A stretch of 13,395 nucleotides of DNA from Polaromonas sp. (GCA_013205645.1 JABMMH010000182.1:1-13395), one strand, 5' to 3'. Shown: positions 1-8,308, numbered from the stretch's first letter. Numbers and translations are program-made. Notes: a model not told the origin generated them from the letters alone.

Positions 1-1137
1 AACTTGACGGTGGAGATGGACGACACCGACAAGCTGAAAATTCTGTTCGGGGATGCCGTGAAGATGGGCATCAGCTTCGAATCGCCCGACGTCAACCGCG
101 GAAATTACCGTTTTGAGCCGATCACCGACAAAAGTATTCGCTACGGCTTGGGCGCTATCAAAGGCACGGGAGAGCAAGCGGTTGCGGCGATGGTCGCAGC
201 GCGCGAGGAGGGGGGTCCCTTTACCTCGCTTTATGATTTTTGCGTGCGTGTTGACAAGTCCAAGCTCAACAAGCGCACGGTGGAGGCGCTCATCAAGGCT
301 GGCGCGTTTGACAACCTGCACCTGAACCGCGCCGAACTGCTGGCGTCGGTAGAACGCGCCTTTGAGTTCTCTGCTGCGACCCAGGCCAATGCCAACCAAG
401 GTGGGCTGTTCGACATGTCGGACTCGCATGCCGCCAGCACGCAAGAACCGCCGCTGGTCGAGGCCATGCCTTGGGGCGTGAAAACGCGGCTGACCTACGA
501 AAAAACGGCGGTTGGTTTTTATTTGTCAGGCCATTTGTTTGACGCGGTCGAGCTCGAAGTGCGCCAGTTTGCCAAGCGCAAGATCGAAGACCTGATCGAT
601 TCACGCGAGCCGCAACTCATCGCGGCCATCGTCAATGACCTGCGCGTCATCAATGGTCAGCGTGGCAAGTTGGCCTTGTTCAAGCTCGACGACAAGACCG
701 CCGTGATTGAAGCCACCGCCGATGAAAACGTGCTCAACGCCCACCGCAACCAGCTTAAGGACGACGAACTCGTCATCGTTCAGGCCAGCTTGCAGCCGGA
801 CCGTTTTGCCGGCGGTTTTCGCCTCAAAGTCACGCAGGTCTGGGACTTGGAAGAAGCGCGTTGCCGCTTCGGTAAATACCTGCGTGTGGCTGTCAACGGC
901 AACGCACCCGACATTCCTCGCCTTGTCAAAGACTTCCCGCCTAAGCGCGAACCCTCAGCGCTGGTTGAAGGCGAGATGGTTGTGCGCGGCTTGTCGGTGC
1001 GACTGAGCCTGCGCCGTGATGGCGCTAGCGCTGAACTCCAACTCGGCGATGCCGCCAAGTTCTACCCAACCGACGCCGCGCTGGCCAGTTGGATGGCGCA
1101 GGCGGATCAGGGCTTGGCGCAGGTGGTGTACGAGTAG
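1..1137 (+). CDS. dnaE: DNA polymerase III alpha subunit, C-terminal part (5' end outside window)
   Basis: This is the replicative DNA polymerase catalytic subunit, present only as its last 378 codons; the reading frame is already open at base 1. The start of the visible part (SPDVNRGNYRF, then YGLGAIKGTGEQAV) is the conserved stretch after the polymerase active site. KLNKRTVEALIKAGAFDNL is the helix-hairpin-helix DNA-binding region. QGGLF at 397-411 fits the internal beta-clamp binding motif (QxxLF type) of DnaE proteins. An OB-fold-like segment follows (about codons 200-285, AAIVNDLRVINGQRGKLALF onward), then the C-terminal tau-binding type region. The catalytic aspartates lie upstream and cannot be checked. 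The gene ends with TAG. No GC-rich terminator hairpin follows; the next 180 bases are AT-rich with inverted repeats. Identification is from motif recognition and is firm. Confidence 0.95.
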   Translation, partial: NLTVEMDDTDKLKILFGDAVKMGISFESPDVNRGNYRFEPITDKSIRYGLGAIKGTGEQAVAAMVAAREEGGPFTSLYDFCVRVDKSKLNKRTVEALIKAGAFDNLHLNRAELLASVERAFEFSAATQANANQGGLFDMSDSHAASTQEPPLVEAMPWGVKTRLTYEKTAVGFYLSGHLFDAVELEVRQFAKRKIEDLIDSREPQLIAAIVNDLRVINGQRGKLALFKLDDKTAVIEATADENVLNAHRNQLKDDELVIVQASLQPDRFAGGFRLKVTQVWDLEEARCRFGKYLRVAVNGNAPDIPRLVKDFPPKREPSALVEGEMVVRGLSVRLSLRRDGASAELQLGDAAKFYPTDAALASWMAQADQGLAQVVYE

Positions 1138-1184
1138 GCTGAGTCAGTGCAGCGGTATGACGCTGGGCGGATAGTATTAAAAAT

Positions 1185-1211
1185 AACTATTGAAAAATTA
1201 AATCAATAGTT
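1185..1211. repeat. AT-rich 9-bp perfect inverted repeat upstream of the ZIP gene
   Basis: AACTATTGA (1185-1193) and TCAATAGTT (1203-1211) form a perfect inverted repeat with a 9-base spacer of A and T only. It stands out in otherwise GC-rich sequence. It has no GC core or T-tract, so it is a poor intrinsic terminator for dnaE. It ends just before a TTGACT hexamer (1213-1218) that could be a -35 box for the ZIP gene, though no good -10 box follows at 16-18 bases. A regulator-binding operator is one reading; an interspersed Comamonadaceae-type intergenic palindrome is another. It does not match the Zur palindrome as I know it. Confidence 0.5.
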
Positions 1212-1236
1212 CTTGACTAACTCGTGGATGTGCAAA

Positions 1237-1294
1237 TTGAACCGACACCTCGGTTTTCAAGGCGCATCATCAAGGGGTGGCAGCCATCAGCTGC
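1237..1294 (+). promoter_or_regulatory. Leader with two small hairpins before the ZIP gene
   Basis: Two potential stem-loops lie in the probable 5' untranslated region. The first pairs TTGAACCGA (1237-1245) with TCGGTTTTCAA (1250-1260), nine pairs with a 2-base bulge and a CACC loop. The second pairs GCAGC (1280-1284) with GCTGC (1290-1294) around CATCA, ending 23 bases before the ATG. Both are short and could arise by chance. They do not match a riboswitch class I know. Confidence 0.25.
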
Positions 1295-1317
1295 GTTCAT
1301 CAAAAAAGAAGCCTCCC

Positions 1318-2241
1318 ATGTCTAACGCTGTCATTACCCCCGCTTGGTCTCAGTTGATCCAGGCTCATGCTCGAACCCATCCCAAAGTCTTGATTGGTTT
1401 CGGCATTTCCGTGTTGGGCGTGCTGGCACTGTTGGTGCAGGGCCAAGTCTGGCTCAATGCATCAGGAAACGATGCTGTTCGTTGGGCCTTGTGGGGCGGC
1501 ATGGCTGGTTTTCTGGCAACCACCTTGGGTGCCATGCCAGTGCTTTTTTTGAGTGGTTTGAAACAGAAAACCGAAGACGTGATGCTCGGGGCGGCGGCAG
1601 GCATGATGCTGGCTGCGGCGGCTTTTTCTTTGCTGTTGCCGGGTCTGGCGGCTGGCGAAAAATTCACCGGCAATGCTTTTGGCGGTGCTGCGTTGGTTGT
1701 CTTGGGCATGGCCCTGGGCGTCATGCTGATGCTGGGCCTGGACCAGTTCACACCGCACGAACACGCTAAAACAGGCCCCTGTGGACCTGGCAATGAACGC
1801 TGCAATCGGGTCTGGCTGTTTGTGATGGCGGTGGCCATTCACAACCTGCCAGAGGGTATGGCGGTGGGGGTGAGCTTTGCGCAGGGTGATTTGAGTGTTG
1901 GTCTGCCGCTGGCAACGGCTATTGCGTTGCAAGACATCCCGGAGGGACTGGCCGTCGCCATGACGCTGCGCTCCATCGGCACCAGTGCCTGGAAGTCGAT
2001 TGGCGTTGCCGCACTGGGTGGGTTGTTGGAACCCATCGGTGCCTTGATCGGTGTCAGTCTGGTCGGCAGTTCGGCTATGGCCTATCCGATCGGTCTGGGC
2101 TTGGCTGCTGGCGCGATGCTGTTTGTGGTGTCGCACGAGGTCATCCCTGAAACACACCGCAACGGCCACCAAACCTCAGCCACGATTGGCTTGATGGCTG
2201 GTTTTGCCATCATGATGGTGCTGGACACCACGCTGGGTTGA
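1318..2241 (+). CDS. ZIP family divalent metal transporter, GufA/BbZIP-like
   Basis: A 307-residue inner-membrane protein predicted to carry zinc or related divalent cations (possibly Cd, Fe or Mn) down a gradient into the cytoplasm. It is strongly hydrophobic, with about eight membrane segments. It carries the ZIP signatures HNLPEG (H175, N176, E179) and QDIPEG (Q205, D206, E209), plus E238 in LLEPIGAL and M97 in AAGMML. These match, offset by two, the binuclear metal-site residues known for the Bordetella bronchiseptica BbZIP structure (M99, H177, N178, E181, Q207, D208, E211, E240). A histidine-bearing loop (FTPHEHAKTG) precedes HNLPEG. The ATG at 1318 is chosen because membrane segments and family similarity begin there and an AGAAG purine stretch precedes it; a TTG at 1213 would add 35 non-conserved residues and remove the probable promoter. 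It appears monocistronic. Confidence 0.93.
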   Translation: MSNAVITPAWSQLIQAHARTHPKVLIGFGISVLGVLALLVQGQVWLNASGNDAVRWALWGGMAGFLATTLGAMPVLFLSGLKQKTEDVMLGAAAGMMLAAAAFSLLLPGLAAGEKFTGNAFGGAALVVLGMALGVMLMLGLDQFTPHEHAKTGPCGPGNERCNRVWLFVMAVAIHNLPEGMAVGVSFAQGDLSVGLPLATAIALQDIPEGLAVAMTLRSIGTSAWKSIGVAALGGLLEPIGALIGVSLVGSSAMAYPIGLGLAAGAMLFVVSHEVIPETHRNGHQTSATIGLMAGFAIMMVLDTTLG

Positions 2242-2261
2242 GGCTCAGCTGAAGCTGGGCC
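2242..2261 (+). terminator. Hairpin directly after the ZIP stop codon
   Basis: GGCTCAGC and GCTGGGCC pair around a TGAA tetraloop: eight pairs including one G-T wobble, starting at the base after the ZIP stop codon. No T-tract follows on either strand, so it is not a canonical intrinsic terminator. It may mark or stabilise the transcript end between the ZIP gene and the convergent PhaC remnant. Confidence 0.4.
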
Positions 2262-2273
2262 GCGTCAATCCCA

Positions 2274-2513
2274 TTAATCTCTGTAGCGCGTCATCACATA
2301 GTCACCCGGCGCATTCGCGACGCAATCCAGCGGTGAGACTGGCCGCGCCAGCGCCATGCCGCTGCCATTTGTGACCAACCACTCATGCCAAGCGGGCCAC
2401 CACGACCCTTTGAAATGTGGTGCTTGTTGCTTCTACGCTTCTGGCGACAAGCGCCGGTCTGTGGCTTTGGTGAGCAGCAGTTGGTAGTCGCGGCCCGCAC
2501 CAGAACGCTGGTT
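2274..2513 (-). pseudogene. C-terminal remnant of a PHA synthase (PhaC-type) gene with an in-frame stop
   Basis: Read on the minus strand from 2513 down to a TAA at 2274-2276, one frame gives SGAGRDYQLLLTKATDRRL, then SPEA, a TAG (2433-2435), then KQQAPHFKGSWWPAWHEWL and ending NAPGDYVMTRYRD. The pattern GSWWPxWxxWL ... APGxYV is the conserved C-terminal end of poly(hydroxyalkanoate) synthases, enzymes that polymerise hydroxyacyl-CoA into storage granules. The TAG falls exactly where family members usually have Trp (SPEAW), which suggests a TGG to TAG change. Upstream of about 2513 the similarity stops: the lipase-box Cys, Asp and His catalytic region is missing, and no start codon or full-length gene is present. 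An 88-codon open frame covers the same bases in another frame and has no recognisable similarity. Family assignment is from memory of the motif. Confidence 0.72.
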
Positions 2514-2692
2514 GGCCGGTCTGTTCGTCGTTGTCCGTAGGCTAGGGTCTTTTTTTGCATTGGCGCGTCGAATAATGGGTATTAAAGAATTCAAAAAAGA
2601 AAACTTAACTTGTCAAGGTACTATCTTTTCTCTGTTGGGGTTGGACTCCTACATCATCCCTGCCGGGTTCATTTCTCAATACCCATCATGCT
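2514..2692 (+). other. AT-rich non-coding region upstream of the efflux operon
   Basis: These 179 bases hold no supported gene. The stretch 2580-2630 is AT-rich and very likely contains the efflux-operon promoter, but I cannot pick a convincing -35/-10 pair; TACTAT at 2619-2624 is the best -10-like hexamer, with no good -35 partner. CTTGTCAAG (2609-2617) is a short palindrome (4+1+4) that might be an operator half. No regulator gene (TetR, MarR, LysR or AraC type) lies next to the operon in this window. Confidence 0.4.
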
Positions 2693-3742
2693 TTGCTGAC
2701 ACCCCTTTATGCCCTCTTCCTGACCACTCTGCTCGCCCTGTGTGGGCCCGCCAATGCCCAAAAAGCGGCGCCTGATGCCTCCACTGTGCCGGTGACTGTG
2801 GCCCTCAGTACCCATGCCAATGACACTGTCCATCTGGACATGATCGGCAGTGGTTCCGCGCGTCATTCGGTGGTGATTTTTCCGGCGGTGGCGGGGGAGG
2901 TCGCTGAGGTCGCCTTTCGCACCGGACAGACTGTGCGCGCCGGACAGGTGTTGTTGCGCTTGGTGGATCGGCAGCAACGCTTGGCGGCTGACCTGGCTGC
3001 TGCGCAGGTTGACGCCGCCAACGCGCTGGCCGATCGTTATGAGGCCACACGCGGTAGCGGCGCGGTGCCTGAAAGCGTGCTCGACGAAGCCCGAGCGGTT
3101 CTGCGTGGCGCCAAGATCGAACTGGCGCAAGCGCAAGTCGCGGTGGCTGATCGGGTCGTTTACGCGCCATTTTCTGGGATTGTGGGTTTGTCTGACATTG
3201 AGCGGGGCGACCGGGTCACGACCGACAGCGCGCTGACCACGCTGGACGACCGGCGGGTGCTTTTGATTGACTTTGACTTACCCGAACCCTATCTGGCGCG
3301 TGTCGCACTGGGTCACACCATCTCAGCCGTGAATCCCGCTTATCCCGCCCGTTCATTTGCTGGCAAGGTGTCGGAGATTGACAGCCGCATTGATCCGCTG
3401 TCGCGCAATGTGCATGTGCGGGCCGTGGTCAACAACACGGCGGATCTCTTGCGTCCGGGTATGTCGTTCACGGTGCGGCTGACCATGCAGGGAAAAACCT
3501 TCGTCAGCGTGCCTGAACTCGCCCTGCAGTGGGGCCGCGAGGGTTCATTTGTCTGGGCTGTGCGTGAGGGCAAGTCGGTCCAGGTGGCGGTTCGTCCAGT
3601 GCGGCGCGCGGCAGGTCGCGTGTTGCTCGACGGTGCGCTGACGAACGGCGAGACCGTGGTAGTTGAGGGCGTGCTGCGCCTGCGCGAAGGGCGTAGCGTG
3701 CGTGTTGTAGGCAACACAAACGGCAGCAGCGAAACACCATGA
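2693..3742 (+). CDS. RND efflux periplasmic adaptor subunit (membrane fusion protein)
   Basis: This is the periplasmic adaptor that links the RND pump to the outer-membrane channel. The N-terminus is a hydrophobic signal-like segment ending in ANA (residues 20-22). A first lipoyl half follows (about 62-91, VAGEVAEVAFRTGQTVRAGQ), then an alpha-hairpin (about 92-152), the second lipoyl half (APFSGIVG, 158-165), a beta-barrel and a membrane-proximal domain. The 349 residues are normal to slightly short for the family. The start is uncertain: there is no ATG or GTG in frame between the upstream TAA (2606-2608) and the signal segment, so TTG at 2693 is the only usual candidate. No clear ribosome site precedes it and the signal lacks basic residues. 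An ATG at 2688 is out of frame by one base. The stop overlaps the pump start as ATGA (3739-3742). Confidence 0.88.
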   Translation: MLTPLYALFLTTLLALCGPANAQKAAPDASTVPVTVALSTHANDTVHLDMIGSGSARHSVVIFPAVAGEVAEVAFRTGQTVRAGQVLLRLVDRQQRLAADLAAAQVDAANALADRYEATRGSGAVPESVLDEARAVLRGAKIELAQAQVAVADRVVYAPFSGIVGLSDIERGDRVTTDSALTTLDDRRVLLIDFDLPEPYLARVALGHTISAVNPAYPARSFAGKVSEIDSRIDPLSRNVHVRAVVNNTADLLRPGMSFTVRLTMQGKTFVSVPELALQWGREGSFVWAVREGKSVQVAVRPVRRAAGRVLLDGALTNGETVVVEGVLRLREGRSVRVVGNTNGSSETP

Positions 3743-6700
3743 GCGACGATCGCGCCAACGACCTGCCCGCGCTGTCCATCCGCCGGCCATGGTTGGTCAT
3801 CGTCATCAATCTGCTGATCGTGATTGCCGGCATTGGTGCCCTGATGGGCGTGGAAGTGCGAGAACTGCCCAACATCGACCGGCCGATCGTGGCGGTGCGC
3901 GCCGAGTACCCCGGCGCTGCGCCTGAAACCTTGGACGCTGAAGTCACTCGCCTGATTGAAGGTGCCGCCTCACGCGTGCCCGGCGTCTACTTGGTGCGCT
4001 CTGCCAGTGAAGAAGGCAATCTGCGCGTCATCATCGAATTCAACCCTGGCGTTGACTTGGTGGCGGCTGCGAACGATGTGCGCGATGCGGTCGCCCGCGT
4101 TGAACGAGATCTGCCTGAAGGCGTTGAAAACCTCATCGTCGTCAAAGCTGACGCTGATGCCAGCCCGGTGATGCAGTTAGCAGTCTCCAGCCGATCTCTG
4201 GCGGTGGATGAGCTGTCTCGCGTGGTCGAAGAGCAGATCGAACCTTCGCTGATCTCGGTCGAGGGTGTGGCCGATATCAACCTCTTCGGTTCGCGCGAGC
4301 GCGTCATGCTGGTGCGCATTGATCCCTTGCGACTGGCGGCGTACAACCTGGCGGTGGGCGACATTGCCACACTGCTGCGCAGTGCCAGGATTGACGTGCC
4401 AGCCGGCAGTCTGGAGTCGCCGAATCAGCAGGTGCTGGTGCGTGCCAATGCCTCGGTGACCACGCCCGCGGCGTTGCGGACGTTGCAACTGCGGCCGGGG
4501 CTCGCGCTCGGAGAGGTGGCCGACGTTTACTACAGTCCGGCCAAAGCTACATCTTATGTGCGGCTCAACGGCGGCTCCGTCATCAGCCTGGGCATCGTGC
4601 GGCAGGCGCAATCCAACAGCGTGGCCATTTCTGCAGGCGTGCGTGCGGTGGTCGAACGACTCAACCGGGACGGTGGCGATCTGCAAATCACCGTGGTCTC
4701 GGATGACGCGAATTTCATCAGCGGCGCTATTTCCGAGGTGCTTGGCAGCTTGGCCCTGGCGGTGCTGATTGTGGTGGCCGTGGTCGGTGCTTTCCTGGGC
4801 CAGTGGCGCGCCACGCTGGTGCCGGTGGTGGCTATTCCGGTGGCGCTGATTGGCACCTTAGCGGCGATTTGGTTGTTGGGTTACTCCGTCAATTTACTGA
4901 CTCTGCTGGCGCTGTTGTTGGCGACCGGTTTGGTGGTGGACGACTCCATCGTCGTGCTTGAAAATATTCAGCGTCGGCGTGGTCAGGGTTTGGGTCCGCG
5001 AGCCGCTGCGGTGCTGGGCACGCGCGAGGTGTTTTTTGCCGTGGTGGCCACCACGGCCACGCTGGTGTCGGTGTTTGTACCGATCTCATTTCTGCCGTCG
5101 GCGGCGGGCCGATTGTTTGCTGAGTTTGGTTTTGTCATGGCCATTGCCGTGGCTATTTCTTCCTTCGTGGCACTGTCGCTGGGGCCGATGATAGCTTCGC
5201 GCTTGCCCGAAGAAAAACCACCCGGACGGGTCTGGTTAAAGCTCTCGGGCTGGGGCGATCGCGCTGTCAAAACCTATGCCGGTTGGCTGGCCACGGCCTT
5301 GAGCCGGGCTTGGTGGGTTGCGGCTGTGTGCGGCTTGCTGGCCTGCGCTGCCGCCTGGAGCTACACGCAGCTGAATCAAGAACTCACGCCCACCGAAGAC
5401 CGCGGCTTGTTGTCGATCCGGCTGGAGGGGCCTAACGGCGTGGGTCTGAGCTACACCGACCGTCAGCTCGAGCAAGCACTGGCTGTGGTCACACCGCTGC
5501 AAGACGAAGGCTTGGTGCTAAACATTTTCACTATCACCGGTCGCTGGGACTTGAACCGTGCGGAGATCGTCGCGCCGTTGTCCGACTGGGGCGATCGAGC
5601 GGTGTCGCAGGCGCAACTCACGGCGCGGCTACAAGCCGAACTCGACAACCTGCCCGGTGTGCGTGTCCGCATTCGAGCCGGCAACAGCTTGGGTGTTGGC
5701 GGCGGTGATGGCAGTGTCCAAATGGGCGTGACGGGTGATGACTACGCGCGCATTGCCGACGCAGCCTATGGGTTTGCAGAAGCCATCGAACGCGAGCTGC
5801 CCGGCCTGCGTGACGTGCGGGTGAACTACACCGTCTCACAGCCGCAACTCACTTTGCGGGTCGACCGCGAGCGCGCGACAGCGCTCGGTGTGTCGGTTGA
5901 GGGGCTGGACATCATGCTGCGGGCCCTTGTTGACGGAACCGAAATCACCGAGTTGACAGTTGACGACCGCAACCTGCCGGTGATGCTCGAGTCGATCGCC
6001 TACGGCACGACCGACCCGCAAGATCTGCTGGCCTACAGCGTGCGTGCCAGCGGCGTGGGGGGCGAGCGTCTGGTGCCCTTGTCGCAGTTTGTGCGGCTCG
6101 AAGAAACCGCCATTGCCTCGGAACTCGAACGCCTAGGCCAGCGCCGCGCCGTGCAGCTTAGCGCGGTGACGGTTGATGGCATGCCCTTGCAACAAGCGGT
6201 GGACGATTTAAGGGCTTTGGCTGGCAGGGAACTGCCTGCTGGCATGGGTCTGTTGTTCAGGGGCGATGCTGCAACGCTGGAGCAAACCGGGCGCGATGTC
6301 GCCATCACATTTGCCATTGCCTTGCTGGTGGTGTTTTTGGTGTTGGTGGCGCAGTTTGAAGGCGTGACGAGTGCGGCGGTGGTCATCATCACCGTGCCTT
6401 TTGGTTTGGCGGCGGCGGTCTTTGCCATGACGCTGAGCGGCACCTCGTTGAATATTTACAGTCAGATTGGCCTGTTGCTGTTGGTCGGGGTGATGGCTAA
6501 AAACAGCATCTTGATGGTCGAGTTCGCTGACCAATTGCGGGACGCCGGACGCAGCGTTCGTGAAGCCGCACAAGAAGCGGCCGTCACGCGCTTGCGCCCG
6601 ATCATGATGACCATGGCCTCGACCGTGCTGGGTGCGCTGCCGCTGGTGCTGGGCAGCGGCGCGGGTGCTGAGTCGCGGGCTTCCATTGGTTGGGTGATTT

Positions 6701-6858
6701 TTGGTGGCTTGTCATTGGCGTCCTTGTTCACGCTTTTTCTGACGCCGGTGGTTTACCTCGGCCTTGCACGCTTTGCCAAACCTCGTGCCAGCCAAGGCGA
6801 GCGGTTGGTCGAAGAGATGAAGCTGGCGGCGGCAAAACAAGCGGGTGATTCTTTATGA
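3739..6858 (+). CDS. RND efflux pump, inner-membrane subunit (HAE-1 type)
   Basis: A 1039-residue proton-driven exporter of the AcrB/MexB superfamily, normal in length, expected to act as a trimer in the inner membrane and to expel hydrophobic or amphiphilic compounds. There is one membrane helix near the N-terminus (about residues 14-33), a large periplasmic loop, helices from about 335, a seventh near 523, a second periplasmic loop, and helices from about 853 to 1012. The proton-relay residues are present: the Asp pair D401-D402 in GLVVDDSIVVLEN (TM4) and K921 in GVMAKNSILMVEF (TM10). This argues for an active drug-type pump rather than a SecDF-like relative; heavy-metal (HME) pumps have a different TM4 pattern. 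The substrate cannot be read from sequence. The start overlaps the adaptor stop (ATGA) and the stop overlaps the next gene's ATG, so the three are translationally coupled. Confidence 0.96.
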   Translation: MSDDRANDLPALSIRRPWLVIVINLLIVIAGIGALMGVEVRELPNIDRPIVAVRAEYPGAAPETLDAEVTRLIEGAASRVPGVYLVRSASEEGNLRVIIEFNPGVDLVAAANDVRDAVARVERDLPEGVENLIVVKADADASPVMQLAVSSRSLAVDELSRVVEEQIEPSLISVEGVADINLFGSRERVMLVRIDPLRLAAYNLAVGDIATLLRSARIDVPAGSLESPNQQVLVRANASVTTPAALRTLQLRPGLALGEVADVYYSPAKATSYVRLNGGSVISLGIVRQAQSNSVAISAGVRAVVERLNRDGGDLQITVVSDDANFISGAISEVLGSLALAVLIVVAVVGAFLGQWRATLVPVVAIPVALIGTLAAIWLLGYSVNLLTLLALLLATGLVVDDSIVVLENIQRRRGQGLGPRAAAVLGTREVFFAVVATTATLVSVFVPISFLPSAAGRLFAEFGFVMAIAVAISSFVALSLGPMIASRLPEEKPPGRVWLKLSGWGDRAVKTYAGWLATALSRAWWVAAVCGLLACAAAWSYTQLNQELTPTEDRGLLSIRLEGPNGVGLSYTDRQLEQALAVVTPLQDEGLVLNIFTITGRWDLNRAEIVAPLSDWGDRAVSQAQLTARLQAELDNLPGVRVRIRAGNSLGVGGGDGSVQMGVTGDDYARIADAAYGFAEAIERELPGLRDVRVNYTVSQPQLTLRVDRERATALGVSVEGLDIMLRALVDGTEITELTVDDRNLPVMLESIAYGTTDPQDLLAYSVRASGVGGERLVPLSQFVRLEETAIASELERLGQRRAVQLSAVTVDGMPLQQAVDDLRALAGRELPAGMGLLFRGDAATLEQTGRDVAITFAIALLVVFLVLVAQFEGVTSAAVVIITVPFGLAAAVFAMTLSGTSLNIYSQIGLLLLVGVMAKNSILMVEFADQLRDAGRSVREAAQEAAVTRLRPIMMTMASTVLGALPLVLGSGAGAESRASIGWVIFGGLSLASLFTLFLTPVVYLGLARFAKPRASQGERLVEEMKLAAAKQAGDSL

Positions 6859-8246
6859 TGCGCCGCTTTGGACTGATCGCGTTGGCTTTGAGCTTGGCGG
6901 CTTGCGCCAGCGTGACCGCGCCGCCCAAGCCGGTCACGTTGGGGCTCACCGACGCCGATAGATTTTCTGCCGTGCCCGTTGGCGCTCCGATGCCGCTGGC
7001 GTCGGACCTGCTGTGGTGGCAGCGTTTCGACGATCCGGTGTTGGGACGTTGGGTCGAGCGCGCCTTGGCGAACAGCCCAGGCATCGACATCGCACGCGAA
7101 CGGGTCGTGCAAGCCGAGGCGCTGTTGCGCGGTGCGCGGGCGCAACGCAGTCCCTTCATCGGCGCTGAAGCCGTTGTTGAAGGCCGCAACCGTCGTGAGC
7201 CTGGCCAACGCGCTAGCGATCCGAGCGCGGCATTGACGCTGGACTGGGATTTGGATGTGGGCGGTGGTTTGCGCCAGGCTGAAATGTCGGCGGCGGCTTC
7301 CGTCTTGCGCAGCGCAGACCTGCTGCAGGCGGCGCGTTTGTCAGTCGCCGCTTTGACGGCTCGGGCCTATGTCGAGTGGCAGGAAGCCCGACTCGACCAA
7401 GGTCTGCTGGCGGATGAATTGGCGCTGCAAGCCGAGGTGCTGCGCATCGTCCAAGTGCGGGTGCGGGCGGGGCTGGCGCCGCAGATTGACTTAGACCGCG
7501 CGCGGTCCGATGCCGCCGCGATTGAGGCCGATGCCGCCGCTGCGTCAGTGCGCGTGCGTCAATCGGCGGCGGCCTTGCAAGTGCTGGCGGGTGAACGCCC
7601 GCAAGTCTTGGGCAGTGTTGGCGGGATGGCTCGCTTGCCGGAGCTCCAAGGCCAGCAGCCGGTGCCGCGCCCGATTGACCTGTTGCGGCTGCGGCCCGAT
7701 TTGCGCGCCGCCGAGCGTTCCTTGACCGTGGCCGCCGCCAATCTGGGCGTCGCCGAGTCTGCTTTGTCACCACGTCTGCAACTGCCTGGCACGCTGGCAC
7801 TGACCTCGGCCGGCCTGGGCGGTGGCGTGCTCAATATCGTCAGCGCGAGTTTGGCGGCGGTGCTGGATGTCGCTTTGTACGACGGTGGTGCGCGCGACGC
7901 TGGGGTCGATCTGGCCCGTTCACGCGTGCGCGAAGCCAGTCAGCTGTACCGTCAAACGCTGCTGCAAGCGCTGCAACAAGCCGAAGCCACGCTGGTGGCT
8001 GCCGAGGGCACCAGCAGGCGAACCGAGGCACTCCAGCGGGCCAGCACGGCGGCCGATGCCGCGCTAGCTCAAGCCCGCACGCTCTACACCAACGGGCTGA
8101 CCGGTTTCATCGATGTGCTGGATGCCCAGCGCAGCGCGCTGAACAACCGCCGCAACCTGCTGCGTGCCCGCGCCGATGCCGCGCGTCAGGCCGTCACCAC
8201 GTTTGAAGTCATGGGCTTGATTGGGGCGCAGGCGCGGGTTGACTGA
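6855..8246 (+). CDS. RND efflux outer-membrane lipoprotein (NodT/OprM-type channel)
   Basis: A 463-residue TolC-like outer-membrane factor that completes the tripartite efflux system. It starts with a lipoprotein signal, MMRRFGLIALALSLAAC, with the lipobox LAAC and acylated C17. Two repeated OEP domains follow: LLWWQRFDDPVLGRWVERAL leads the first, and PIDLLRLRPDLRAAERSL marks the start of the second, as in OprM/CusC/NodT proteins. The C-terminal part has the usual YTNGLTGFIDVLDAQRS segment. ATG 6855 overlaps the pump's TGA; ATG 6858 is an equally possible start one codon later. There is no sign of truncation. Confidence 0.95.
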   Translation: MMRRFGLIALALSLAACASVTAPPKPVTLGLTDADRFSAVPVGAPMPLASDLLWWQRFDDPVLGRWVERALANSPGIDIARERVVQAEALLRGARAQRSPFIGAEAVVEGRNRREPGQRASDPSAALTLDWDLDVGGGLRQAEMSAAASVLRSADLLQAARLSVAALTARAYVEWQEARLDQGLLADELALQAEVLRIVQVRVRAGLAPQIDLDRARSDAAAIEADAAAASVRVRQSAAALQVLAGERPQVLGSVGGMARLPELQGQQPVPRPIDLLRLRPDLRAAERSLTVAAANLGVAESALSPRLQLPGTLALTSAGLGGGVLNIVSASLAAVLDVALYDGGARDAGVDLARSRVREASQLYRQTLLQALQQAEATLVAAEGTSRRTEALQRASTAADAALAQARTLYTNGLTGFIDVLDAQRSALNNRRNLLRARADAARQAVTTFEVMGLIGAQARVD

Positions 8247-8308
8247 GTTCACTACACTTGAGCTCTTTTTTGAAGCCTTGGCCGTCAAGCTCGGCACCTG
8301 CTTTATCC

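Noticed and set aside
1213..1317. TTG-initiated N-terminal extension of the ZIP transporter
   Set aside because: The added residues are not family-like, and the TTG belongs to a possible -35 box; ATG 1318 fits the family length.
1462..2172. 236-codon minus-strand open frame opposite the ZIP gene
   Set aside because: It is a His/Gln-rich antisense shadow of a hydrophobic GC-rich gene, with no family signature.
2294..2560. 88-codon minus-strand open frame
   Set aside because: It covers the PhaC remnant in a different frame, its protein is basic and unlike any family I know, and the PhaC motifs explain the region better.
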